DNA of 64,000 bases from JAMXLO01 sp041487355 (GTDB taxonomy: Bacteria > Pseudomonadota > Alphaproteobacteria > Acetobacterales > Acetobacteraceae). Within the stretch, counting starts at the first letter, position 1; each line of letters starts with the position of its first letter. Below are positions 56,432-64,000 of the stretch, one piece after another. The position numbers and the translations under genes are program-made. Location: the NCBI GenBank assembly GCA_041487355.1, contig JBGPND010000005.1, positions 1 through 64,000 of the forward strand. Direction: 5' to 3'. Below the pieces are notes generated by a model that did not search any database, was not told the origin of the DNA, and saw nothing but the letters and a program-made list of their open reading frames with translations.

Positions 56432-56614
56432 GCTATAGCAGGTTCAGGGTGACCGAAAACGCGAGCAAGCCTCGTTAGTCGTGATGGGTATCGCTCTGCT
56501 CAACCCATCCTACGTCGCTACACCGCAGCGTGTAGCCTGTAGGATGGGTTGAGCAGAGCGATACCCATCACCACGAGACCCGCTCGCGTTTCCAGTCGCC
56601 CTGAACCCGCTCTA
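56432..56614. repeat. About 183-bp palindromic MITE-like element
   Basis: Left arm 56432-56513, right arm 56540-56614: inner part GTGATGGGTATCGCTCTGCT and its reverse complement, outer part TATAGC/GAGGTTCAGGG and CCCTGAACCCGCTCTAG. Same family as 38559. The right tip contains the stop codon of the LOG-protein gene (56612-56614). No coding capacity. Confidence 0.85.
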
Positions 56615-57433
56615 GTGCCCATCGCCTGAGTGGGCCTGCAGACCGCGACGGACCAGCGCCTCCCACGCCGTCTCCGGGGTATCGGCGAACTCGAACAGCG
56701 CGAGGTCTGCTGCCTCGATCATGCCCTCTTCGAGCAGCGCATCGAAGTTGACCATGCGCCGCCAGTAACCCTCGTCGAACAGCACGATCGGCACCGGCGG
56801 CGCCTTGTGCGTCTGCGTGAGGGTGAGGATCTCGAACAGCTCGTCCATCGTGCCGAAGCCGCCAGGGAACACCACCAGGGCATTGGCGCGCATCGCCAGA
56901 TGCATCTTGCGCATGGCGAAGTAGTGGAACTGGAAGGTCAGCTCCGGCGTGCTGTAGGGGTTGGGCTGCTGCTCCTTGGGCAGCGTGATGTTGTAGCCGA
57001 TGCTCGGCGCGCCGGCATCGAAGGCGCCGCGATTGGCCGCTTCCATGGTTCCCGGCCCGCCGCCGGTGGCGACGACATTGTCGCGCCAGCGCTCACGCGG
57101 CGCGAACGCGCCACCACGTTCCGAGATGATCCGCCCCAGCTCTCTGGCCGCGGCATAGTGCGCCGACTGCCGCAGCATCCGCTGCGCCAGCGCTCGCTCC
57201 GCGTCGGTCTTTGCCGCCGCCATCGCCGCTTCTGCCTGCTCGGGCGCCGGCGTGTGGGCGCTGCCGAACACGATGATCGTCGAGCGGATGCCCCAGTCGC
57301 GCAGCAGCAGCTCGGCCTTGGCGTATTCCAGCGCGAAGCGGATGTCGCGCATCTCATCGCGCAGCAGGAAGTTCAGGTCCTCGACCGGCAGCTTGAAGCT
57401 GCGCGAACGACGCTGCGCCGTGTTGTCAGGCAT
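56612..57433 (-). CDS. LOG-family (TIGR00730-type) Rossmann-fold protein
   Basis: A 273-residue protein with VVATGGGPGTMEAANRGAF and ALVVFPGGFGTMDELFEIL, the GGGxGxM and PGGxGTxxE motifs of LOG (cytokinin-nucleoside phosphoribohydrolase) and related nucleotide 5'-monophosphate hydrolases. N-terminal extension of about 60 residues (LNFLLRDEMRDIRFALEYAKAELLL). Probably a nucleotide phosphoribohydrolase. The C-terminal stop is provided by the adjacent palindromic element. ATG at 57433, five bases after the preceding stop (57439). Confidence 0.9.
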   Translation of the reverse strand: MPDNTAQRRSRSFKLPVEDLNFLLRDEMRDIRFALEYAKAELLLRDWGIRSTIIVFGSAHTPAPEQAEAAMAAAKTDAERALAQRMLRQSAHYAAARELGRIISERGGAFAPRERWRDNVVATGGGPGTMEAANRGAFDAGAPSIGYNITLPKEQQPNPYSTPELTFQFHYFAMRKMHLAMRANALVVFPGGFGTMDELFEILTLTQTHKAPPVPIVLFDEGYWRRMVNFDALLEEGMIEAADLALFEFADTPETAWEALVRRGLQAHSGDGH

Positions 57434-57438
57434 CGGCT

Positions 57439-59634
57439 TCACTCCACCGGCGGCAAACCTCCGAAGCGGCGCACGACATTCTCCAGCAGACGCGACACGG
57501 GGCCCTCGAACCCGTTGCGCCACAGGCTGCCGCAGAAGGTAATCGAGCCCACGGAGAATACCGCGCCGCCGGACGGCGTGTCGAAGTACACGATCTCGCC
57601 GCGCGCCAGGTCCTCGACCTTCTCGCCGTTGACCGTGACGGTGTTGGACAGCAGCTCCTCCAGTACGGTGAGGAACGACGGCAGCGGGTTCTCCGAGCGC
57701 GCCAGGATCACCGTGCCGTCCGGCGTGCCGAGCATCGGATCGGCCCGATCCAGCTCGAAGCCGGCCGCGCCGCCGCCGGACAGACCGTAATCGCCGATCA
57801 CGTCCCCCTCGATGCCGGCGAACATCCAGGCGAAGCGGGAATCGCGCGACGCTGGCAGGCGGCGATAATGCGTTCCCTCGAATGCCGCCTGGCAGGAGAA
57901 GCCGATACCGACCAGCATCTGCGGCGGCCGCCGGTTGCGCCGCCACAGCCCGCCAAGCTGGCCGTCGGTCGCGTGATAATACTCGCCCGGCTCCGCCGCC
58001 CAGGTGCGGATACCGCCCTCCGCGCGACGCAGCTCGATCGCGCATGGGTTGGTCCGATCGCGCGCGACGCGCCAGTAGAAGCCGTTGCCGCCGAGATAGG
58101 CGAGCCTGCCGCCCTGCCGCGTATAGGCGGTCAGGGCATCGATCGTGCCGAGCGTGTGGTATTCGGGATGCGAGCCGGTCAGCACCGCGCGATACGGCGC
58201 GATCAGGCCGACGCCTTCATCGTCCAGATCCTCGTCCGTGACGGTGTCGAACGCAATCCCCTTCGCCTCCAGCCAGGCGAGCAGATGCAAATCCGCCGGA
58301 TAGTGCCGCATGCCCGAACCGCGCGGATCGTTGAAGGTGAGGAACCCCGGCCGCATCGTCAGGATAGGTCGGTGGCGTGATGAGAACGAAATACCGCTGC
58401 CATCCCGGTGCTTGTTGTAGGTCGAGCGGCCATAGATCGGGTACTGGTCGGGGTTGTACGGATAGGCGCCCCAAGCAGCGACGCGGTCGTAATACGCCTG
58501 GTCGATGCTGGTGCGCGCGTGGTTCGCATAGGCCTGATAGGTGAACGTTGAAGCCAGGAACACGATCTGCGCGAACGGACCATTGCGGCGCGGCAGCACG
58601 TAGAACGGCAGCCAGTCCTCGCCGGCATCGCAGGTCAGATGCAGCGCATAGGCGCTGCTGCGCAAGTCATCTGGCACGGTCCAGGAGAAATCCGCCTGCC
58701 AGCCGCAATCGCCGAGATCGTCGTCGTGGAAATGGATCGCGCCATAGTCGTGCGGTGCATGGCGCCAACAATTCTCGCGCCCGCTCCACCGCGTGCCGAC
58801 CACGGCGCGCGTCGGCAGGTTCACCACCTTGCCGTGGCATGCCCGCGGACCGATGTCGAATATCGACTGGCTGTCGATCCCAAGCGAAAAATCCCAGCCG
58901 GCGAGCAGTTCCGATGCGAGCGCCTCCAGCGTGGCGCCCGCATCCTTCCAGGACGTCACGAAGCTGGGCAGGATCGCGGGGTCCTCGAGCTTGCCGGTGA
59001 AATGATGCTGCGGGGCAGTGGCATTCTCCGCCGCGAACAGCACGGCGCCGGTCGACGGCAGAGCGAGCCCGGGTGAGAGTGCCTCGGCCGTCACTGGCGC
59101 GGCGCCATCCAGTGGCTGCTGTCCGACGAGGACGCGTCCGCTGGCGGGGTCCGCGGCAAGCCAGACTCGGTACCAGCGCGCTGCCTGCATCGGCGCTCCG
59201 GCCGCAACCTCGATAATTGCGCCGCCAGCATTGACCCGCGCGGTCGCGCCGTTCGCGCCGATGAGGAGTGCGACTTTAGCGTCCTTGTCTTCTTCGGCCA
59301 GCACGACCTGGCCTGCATCCGCTAGACCCGGACGAACCAGCACGGTCCAGGTGCACGCCGCTTTCGCGTCACGCGCCGGGCCCGCACTGACGATGCCGTA
59401 GGAACCGAGATGAATCGGCTGCCGACGACCCGACTGCGACTGGTCGAGGCGGTGCGATAAATCCTCGAAGCGCACACCAGGCCCGCTGGGATTCGGATCG
59501 CCGCTCAGCACGCGCACCAGCCGGGCACGATACGTTCCGGCGTCGCGCACGCTGATGAATGCGGTGAAGCTCTCGCCTGGGCGGTGCGAGAAGCGGTCAA
59601 GATAGCCGGTGATCGGCAGCTCTTTGTCGGACAT
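57439..59634 (-). CDS. N,N-dimethylformamidase large-subunit-like protein
   Basis: A 731-residue protein matching the N,N-dimethylformamidase beta (large) subunit family: N-terminal GYLDRFSHRPGESFTAFISV (Ig-like), a LamG-like region with CTWTVLVRP and AARWYRVWLA, and a C-terminal part with FLASTFTYQAYANH, PYNPDQYPIYGRSTY, TDEDLDDEGVGLIAPYRAVLTGSHPEY and GGRLAYLGGNGFYWR (amidotransferase-like fold). The known enzyme is iron-dependent and works with a small subunit of about 130 residues; I find none in this window. ATG at 59634. The substrate is probably an amide, not necessarily dimethylformamide. Confidence 0.82.
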   Translation of the reverse strand: MSDKELPITGYLDRFSHRPGESFTAFISVRDAGTYRARLVRVLSGDPNPSGPGVRFEDLSHRLDQSQSGRRQPIHLGSYGIVSAGPARDAKAACTWTVLVRPGLADAGQVVLAEEDKDAKVALLIGANGATARVNAGGAIIEVAAGAPMQAARWYRVWLAADPASGRVLVGQQPLDGAAPVTAEALSPGLALPSTGAVLFAAENATAPQHHFTGKLEDPAILPSFVTSWKDAGATLEALASELLAGWDFSLGIDSQSIFDIGPRACHGKVVNLPTRAVVGTRWSGRENCWRHAPHDYGAIHFHDDDLGDCGWQADFSWTVPDDLRSSAYALHLTCDAGEDWLPFYVLPRRNGPFAQIVFLASTFTYQAYANHARTSIDQAYYDRVAAWGAYPYNPDQYPIYGRSTYNKHRDGSGISFSSRHRPILTMRPGFLTFNDPRGSGMRHYPADLHLLAWLEAKGIAFDTVTDEDLDDEGVGLIAPYRAVLTGSHPEYHTLGTIDALTAYTRQGGRLAYLGGNGFYWRVARDRTNPCAIELRRAEGGIRTWAAEPGEYYHATDGQLGGLWRRNRRPPQMLVGIGFSCQAAFEGTHYRRLPASRDSRFAWMFAGIEGDVIGDYGLSGGGAAGFELDRADPMLGTPDGTVILARSENPLPSFLTVLEELLSNTVTVNGEKVEDLARGEIVYFDTPSGGAVFSVGSITFCGSLWRNGFEGPVSRLLENVVRRFGGLPPVE

Positions 59635-59790
59635 GCGGGGAGGCTGGCGGCCGGGGCTCGGCGCTGTCAAGGCAATCCTGCAACGGTCGGGCGGGTCCCT
59701 TGACGGCCCATGCCCGCCTCGTCACGTTGCCGGCAAGCAGCGAACAGTCTGCGAGCCGGGGAAAGCGATCACGCCACAGGGGGCTTCGCC

Positions 59791-61362
59791 ATGCGACGCG
59801 TCATCCCGATACCGTTCGGCGTACTGGTCGCAATCGCGCTCAGCGCGGTGCCGGCGGCCGCGGAGCCATTCCAGTGCCCGCATGTCGGCGGTAATTTCGT
59901 GTTCGGCCAGGAAGCCAACATCAACAGCCTGGACCAGATGACGTCGGCCACCATTTCGACGCGCAACATCGCGATGAACATGTACGAGTCGCTGATGACG
60001 CGCGACGAGGACAACCATCCGATCCTCGAACTCGCCGAATCGATGACCGAGACGCCCGACCATCTGACCTACACGTTCAAGCTGCGCCAGGGCATCCGAT
60101 TCCATAACAGCAAGGAGATGAGTTCGGCCGACGTGGTGGCCTCGTTCGACCGCTACGGCAAGATCGGCAACCAGCGAAGCTCGCTGGAAAACGTTGCTAG
60201 CTGGGATGCGCCGGATGCCGCGACATTCGTGATCCACATGAAGAAGGTGCAGCCCACTTTCCTGGAAGCGCTCAGTTCGTTCAGCGTGCCGATCGTCATC
60301 ATCCCGGCCGGGAACAAGGATGATCCGCCGCAGCAACTGAAGCCGATCGGGACAGGACCGTTTCAGATGGTCGAATCGGTGCCCGGCAGCCATGTGAAGC
60401 TGAAGCGCTACGACGGTTACAAGCCGAACACCGCGTTCGAGCAGAAGACCGGCTTCGGCGGCTACAAGCAGGCGTGCTTCGACACGGTCACCTTCCGTAT
60501 CGTCACCGAGCCGCAGGCGCGCGTCGCCGGCCTGAAGACCGGCGAACTGCAAGGCGTGGAGGACCTGCCGACGAAATCCCTGCCGGAGCTGAAGAAGGAT
60601 CCGGACATCGCTATCATTCCACTGAAGAACTGGTGGATCCAGATCACGTCACCCAACACCTCGGTGCCGCCGACCGACAACCTGATGTTCCGCAAGGCGG
60701 TGCAGGCTGTGCTGGACATGGACGAGATCATGGATGCCGCGTCGGACGGCAATTATGCGCTGAATGTTGGCTTCCAGTATCCGAACCAGCCCAGCTACAC
60801 CGACGCCGGCAAGGCGACTTACAACATCAAGGATCCGGCGCTGGCGAAGCAATACCTGGCGCAGTCCGGCTACAAGGGCGAGCCGGTGGTCCTGCTGACC
60901 AACAAGGACTATCCGCCGATGTACAACTCGGCGCTGGTCATGCAGCAGCAGTTGCAGGCGATCGGCATCAACGCGCAGTTGAAGGTGGTGGACTGGCCCA
61001 CTTCGGTACAGTTGTCGGCGAAGCCGGACAGCGGCTGGAATTTCTTCTACACCGGCTGGGGCACGCAGCCCGCGCTTGGTGCCGGCGCCACCATGCAGTT
61101 CTTTGCCGATCCGGGCGCGACCTACCGCCCGAAGGACGACAAGGGCGATCCGCAGATCATGGCGCTGTGGAACGACATGAACACACTGCCGACGCCGGAA
61201 GGCCGGCAGCAGGCGTTCGCCAGGATGCAGAAATACGCACTGGAGCAGGTTTACGCGGTGCCGTTCGGCTCGTTCACCAAGGTGCAGGGCGTGCGGTCCA
61301 ACGTGAAGGGCTTCGTGCCGTTCCGCATCCCGCGCATGTCGAACGTCTGGTTCACCAACTGA
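59791..61362 (+). CDS. Family 5 solute-binding protein (peptide/opine-type ABC transporter), copy 1
   Basis: A 523-residue periplasmic protein: signal peptide (FGVLVAIALSAVPAAA, cleavage before EPFQ), then GGNFVFGQEANINSLDQMTS, LRQGIRFHNSKEMSSADVVASFDRY and LLTNKDYPPMYNSALVMQQQ, characteristic of SBP_bac_5. It binds an extracellular substrate for the permeases downstream. ATG at 59791; the frame from 59710 is without support. The next gene is a close paralogue. Divergent from the dimethylformamidase-like gene, 156 bases apart. Confidence 0.93.
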   Translation: MRRVIPIPFGVLVAIALSAVPAAAEPFQCPHVGGNFVFGQEANINSLDQMTSATISTRNIAMNMYESLMTRDEDNHPILELAESMTETPDHLTYTFKLRQGIRFHNSKEMSSADVVASFDRYGKIGNQRSSLENVASWDAPDAATFVIHMKKVQPTFLEALSSFSVPIVIIPAGNKDDPPQQLKPIGTGPFQMVESVPGSHVKLKRYDGYKPNTAFEQKTGFGGYKQACFDTVTFRIVTEPQARVAGLKTGELQGVEDLPTKSLPELKKDPDIAIIPLKNWWIQITSPNTSVPPTDNLMFRKAVQAVLDMDEIMDAASDGNYALNVGFQYPNQPSYTDAGKATYNIKDPALAKQYLAQSGYKGEPVVLLTNKDYPPMYNSALVMQQQLQAIGINAQLKVVDWPTSVQLSAKPDSGWNFFYTGWGTQPALGAGATMQFFADPGATYRPKDDKGDPQIMALWNDMNTLPTPEGRQQAFARMQKYALEQVYAVPFGSFTKVQGVRSNVKGFVPFRIPRMSNVWFTN

Positions 61363-61431
61363 GGGAACGCTGGCTTGACGGCATGTGCATGGCTCCGTCA
61401 GGCTCCGGGCATGCATGACGGGGGACTTCAC

Positions 61432-63006
61432 ATGATGCGACGAGCCTTGCTGACGACGCTCAGCGCTTTGGCCGGCCTGGTTGCCGGCGCAACGCCGGGT
61501 TCGGCCGAACCGTTCAAGTGTCCCCATGTCGGCGGCAATTTCGTGTTCGGCCAGGAAGCCAATATCAACAGCCTGGACCAGATGACGTCGGCCACCATCT
61601 CCACGCGCAACATCGCTATGAACATGTTCGAAGCGCTGATGACGCGTGACGAGAACTTCAACCCGATCCTCGATCTGGCCGCGTCCGTGACCGAGGCGCC
61701 CGACCATCTGAGCTACACGTTCAAGCTGCGTCAGGGCGTGCACTTCCACAACGGCAAGGAGATGACGTCGGCCGACGTGGTGGCCTCGTTCGACCGCTAT
61801 TCCAAGGTCGGGCTCGAGCGCAGCATGCTGGTCAACGTCGCGAGCTGGGATGCGCCGGACAAGGACACGTTCGTCATCCATATGAAGCAGGCGCAGCCGA
61901 CCTTCCTGATCGCGCTCAGCTCGTTCAGCGTGCCGATCGTGATCATTCCGGCCGAAGAAAAGGACGATGCGCCGCAGCAGCTCAAGTCGATCGGCACCGG
62001 GCCGTGGGAACTGGTGGAGTCGGTGCCAGGCAGCTACGTGAAGCTGAAGCGCTTCGACGGCTATCAGCCGAACAAGCAGTTCGAGCAGAAGACCGGCTTC
62101 GGCGGCTACAAGCAGGCCTGCTTCGACACGGTGACCTTCCGCATCGTGACCGAGCCGCAGGCGCGCCTCGCCGGTCTGAAGACCGGCGAGCTGCAGGGTG
62201 TCGAGGACCTGCCGACCAAGTCGCTGGCCGACCTGAAGAAGGATACCAACGTCACGCTTCTGCCGCTGAAGAACTGGTGGATCCAGATCACCTATCCGAA
62301 CACTTCTGTGCCGCCGACCGACAACCTGATGTTCCGCAAGGCGGTGCAGGCGGTGCTGGAGATGGACGAGATCATGGATGCCGCCTCGGACGGCAACTAC
62401 TCGCTGAACATCGGCTTCCAGTATCCCAACCAGTCCGACTACACCGACGTTGGCAAGGAGACCTACAACCTGCACAGCGCCACGCTGGCGAAGCAGTACC
62501 TGGCGCAGTCCGGCTACAAGGGCGAGCCGGTCGTGCTGCTGACCAACAAGGACTATCCGCCGATGTACAACTCGGCGCTGGTGATGCAGCAGCAACTGCA
62601 GGCGATCGGCATCAACGCGCAGATGAAGGTGGTGGACTGGCCGACCTCGGTGCAGATGGCGCTGAAGGGCGATACCGGCTGGAACTTCTTCTACACCGGC
62701 TGGGGCACGCAGCCGGCACTTGGCGCGCTCGCCACCATGCAGTTCTTCGTTGAGCCCAACGCCACCTTCCGGCCGAAAGGTGAGAAGGACGATCCCGAGG
62801 TGATCAAGCAGTGGCAGGGGATGAACAACCTGCCGACGCCGGAAGGCCGGCAGGACGCCTTTGCGCAGTTGCAGAAATACGTGCTCGAGCAGGTATATTC
62901 CGTGCCGTTCGGCTCGTTCACCAAGGTGCAGGGCGTGCGCTCCAACGTGAAGGGCTTCGTGCCGTTCCGCATTCCGCGCATGTCGAACGTCTGGTTCGCA
63001 AACTGA
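61432..63006 (+). CDS. Family 5 solute-binding protein, copy 2
   Basis: A 524-residue paralogue of the previous protein, mostly identical in long blocks (e.g. GGNFVFGQEANINSLDQMTS, YPPMYNSALVMQQQLQAIG, KGFVPFRIPRMSNVWF). The signal peptides differ (LLTTLSALAGLVAGATPGSA), and differences concentrate in the surface (GNKDDPPQ to EEKDDAPQ; EALSSFSV to IALSSFSV), so the two may bind different ligands. GGGGAC precedes ATGATG at 61432. Ten bases separate it from the permease gene. Confidence 0.93.
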   Translation: MMRRALLTTLSALAGLVAGATPGSAEPFKCPHVGGNFVFGQEANINSLDQMTSATISTRNIAMNMFEALMTRDENFNPILDLAASVTEAPDHLSYTFKLRQGVHFHNGKEMTSADVVASFDRYSKVGLERSMLVNVASWDAPDKDTFVIHMKQAQPTFLIALSSFSVPIVIIPAEEKDDAPQQLKSIGTGPWELVESVPGSYVKLKRFDGYQPNKQFEQKTGFGGYKQACFDTVTFRIVTEPQARLAGLKTGELQGVEDLPTKSLADLKKDTNVTLLPLKNWWIQITYPNTSVPPTDNLMFRKAVQAVLEMDEIMDAASDGNYSLNIGFQYPNQSDYTDVGKETYNLHSATLAKQYLAQSGYKGEPVVLLTNKDYPPMYNSALVMQQQLQAIGINAQMKVVDWPTSVQMALKGDTGWNFFYTGWGTQPALGALATMQFFVEPNATFRPKGEKDDPEVIKQWQGMNNLPTPEGRQDAFAQLQKYVLEQVYSVPFGSFTKVQGVRSNVKGFVPFRIPRMSNVWFAN

Positions 63007-63015
63007 GCGGGAGGC

Positions 63016-63966
63016 ATGGGCGGGATCATCATCCGGCGGTTGGGCAGCGCACTGCCGATTCTGCTCATCGTCAGCCTGATCACCTTCGCCATGATCCACC
63101 TGATCCCCGGCGATCCCGCGGCGGCGATCGCCGGGCTCAGTGCCACGCCAGAGCAGATCGCCAACATCCGCCACGATCTCGGCCTTGATCAGCCGCTGCT
63201 GACGCAGCTCTGGCGCTGGTATGGCGGGTTGCTGCACGGCAATCTCGGCCGCTCGCTGCTGCTCGGCCAGCCGGTGGTCGAAGCGACGATGATGCGCCTG
63301 CCGGTGACGCTGGCGCTGTCGGCCTATGCGCTGGTGATCACCCTGCTGATCGGCTTGGGCAGCGGCATCGTTGCGGCGTTGCGGCAGAACTCCTGGGTGG
63401 ATCAGGCGGCGATGATCTTCGCCATGCTCGGCATCTCGCTGCCGAATTTTTACCTCGGCCTGCTGATGATCATCTTCTTCGCCGTGGACCTGCGCTGGCT
63501 GCCCACCGGCGGCTACATCGCCTTCACCGACGATCCGTTCGGCTGGCTGGCGACTTCCACCATGCCGGCGATCTCGCTCGCGCTGCTGCTGGCCGGGCTG
63601 CTGGCGCGCATCACGCGCTCCACCATGCTGGAGGTGTTGCGCCAGGACTACATCCGCACCGCGCGTGCCAAGGGCCTGCCGAAGCGCCTCGTGGTGGTGA
63701 AGCATGCGCTGGCGAATGCGCTGATCCCGATCACCACCGTGATCGGGATCATCGTCAGCCTGCTGATCTCCGGCTCGGTAGTGACGGAGACCTTGTTTTC
63801 CATCCCCGGCATCGGCCAGTTGCTGACCCAGGCGGTGCTGAACCGCGACTATCCCATGGTGCAGGGAGGGCTGTTCATCACCACGGCCCTGCTGGTCCTG
63901 GTGAACATCGGTGTCGACGTCTGCTACGCGCTGCTTGACCCACGGGTGCGCTACGATGGCGCCTGA
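63016..63966 (+). CDS. ABC transporter permease, DppB/GsiC type
   Basis: A 316-residue inner-membrane permease: RRLGSALPILLIVSLITFAM at the N-terminus, a periplasmic loop (PGDPAAAIAGLSATPEQ), and the EAA motif region YIRTARAKGLPKRLVVVKHALANALIP. About six membrane helices. It transports the ligand delivered by the two binding proteins. ATG at 63016 with GGGAGG upstream. Its last 11 bases overlap the next gene. Confidence 0.95.
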   Translation: MGGIIIRRLGSALPILLIVSLITFAMIHLIPGDPAAAIAGLSATPEQIANIRHDLGLDQPLLTQLWRWYGGLLHGNLGRSLLLGQPVVEATMMRLPVTLALSAYALVITLLIGLGSGIVAALRQNSWVDQAAMIFAMLGISLPNFYLGLLMIIFFAVDLRWLPTGGYIAFTDDPFGWLATSTMPAISLALLLAGLLARITRSTMLEVLRQDYIRTARAKGLPKRLVVVKHALANALIPITTVIGIIVSLLISGSVVTETLFSIPGIGQLLTQAVLNRDYPMVQGGLFITTALLVLVNIGVDVCYALLDPRVRYDGA

Positions 63967-64000
63967 CACCGCCATCGCCCTGTCGGCGGCCGACCTCGAG
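63956..64000 (+). CDS. ABC transporter permease, DppC/GsiD type (start only)
   Basis: An ATG at 63956, inside the end of the previous permease gene, opens a frame MAPDTAIALSAADLE that runs off the window edge. By position and phase it should be the second permease of the transporter; nothing diagnostic is visible in the 15 residues available. Confidence 0.55.
   Translation, partial: MAPDTAIALSAADLE

Noticed and set aside
60649..63975. 1108-residue minus-strand frame
   Set aside because: Antisense to the two binding proteins and the permease; its internal repeats merely mirror the duplicated genes.

Overview
The window is high-GC DNA (about two-thirds G+C by eye) from an alphaproteobacterium, most likely in or near the Acetobacteraceae/Rhodospirillales. 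Supporting signs are the rimP-nusA-ylxR-infB-rbfA block with a YlxR-L7Ae protein, a petABC (Rieske/cytochrome b/cytochrome c1) operon, gpmI-envC-ctpA-deacetylase-rppH synteny, the DUF1285, DUF4169, DUF6111 and DUF4159 families, aerobic hemF, and short palindromes of the type CCCCGGACTTGATCCGGGG that are common in alphaproteobacteria. Organism placement is inference. I saw no rRNA, tRNA or CRISPR array.

Layout. 1-385: palindromic repeat, then a tiny lipoprotein gene. 515-6397 (minus): rimP-nusA-ylxR-infB-rbfA. 6398-10354: accessory patch with a large palindromic repeat, mazEF, a frameshifted brnT with an intact antitoxin, a small membrane protein, a TPR remnant, hicBA and an unrecognised gene. 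10479-14294 (plus): truB-rpsO-pnp, the rest of the translation/RNA-decay cluster, here separated and divergent. 14397-19297: nitronate monooxygenase-like protein, Asp/Glu-racemase-fold protein with an overlapping phosphodiesterase-type hydrolase, and a TPR glycosyltransferase. 19469-27631 (minus): MoxR/DUF58/BatA-DUF4159/VWA operon, interrupted by a two-gene accessory cassette (frameshifted 2TM protein plus a TIR domain read in frame into an XRE antitoxin). 27750-30480: DUF1285, CoA-type NUDIX, DUF6111 and CCA-adding enzyme. 30563-33878: two tandem paralogues, each built from two copies of a glycosyltransferase-like unit. 33919-38522: ABC exporter and EmrAB-type efflux. 38692-43320: hemF, petABC and mtnP. 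43474-48125: large BTAD/TPR regulator divergent from methyltransferase, alpha/beta hydrolase and GNAT genes. 48239-55031: dienelactone hydrolase, DUF4169, and rppH-deacetylase-ctpA-envC-gpmI. 55196-57433: frameshifted DUF1640 gene, LysE exporter and LOG protein. 57439-64000: dimethylformamidase-like protein divergent from two near-identical solute-binding proteins and dipeptide-type permeases, the last cut by the window edge.

Functional links. The translation block makes ribosome-maturation and initiation factors. petABC is the complete cytochrome bc1 complex. The MoxR block is an envelope or stress chaperone system. The gpmI-to-rppH block couples glycolysis with cell-division hydrolase control and RNA turnover. 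The last 6.5 kb looks like an amide-compound uptake and hydrolysis locus.

Most interesting: the TIR-XRE reading frame with its translationally coupled membrane partner inside the MoxR operon; the doubled glycosyltransferase-like pair; the rimP leader hairpin whose U-tract runs into the start codon; and the density of palindromic mobile repeats at gene ends. Three genes (brnT, the 2TM gene, DUF1640) each carry an apparent single-base deletion. These may be real decay or consensus errors and should be checked in reads.
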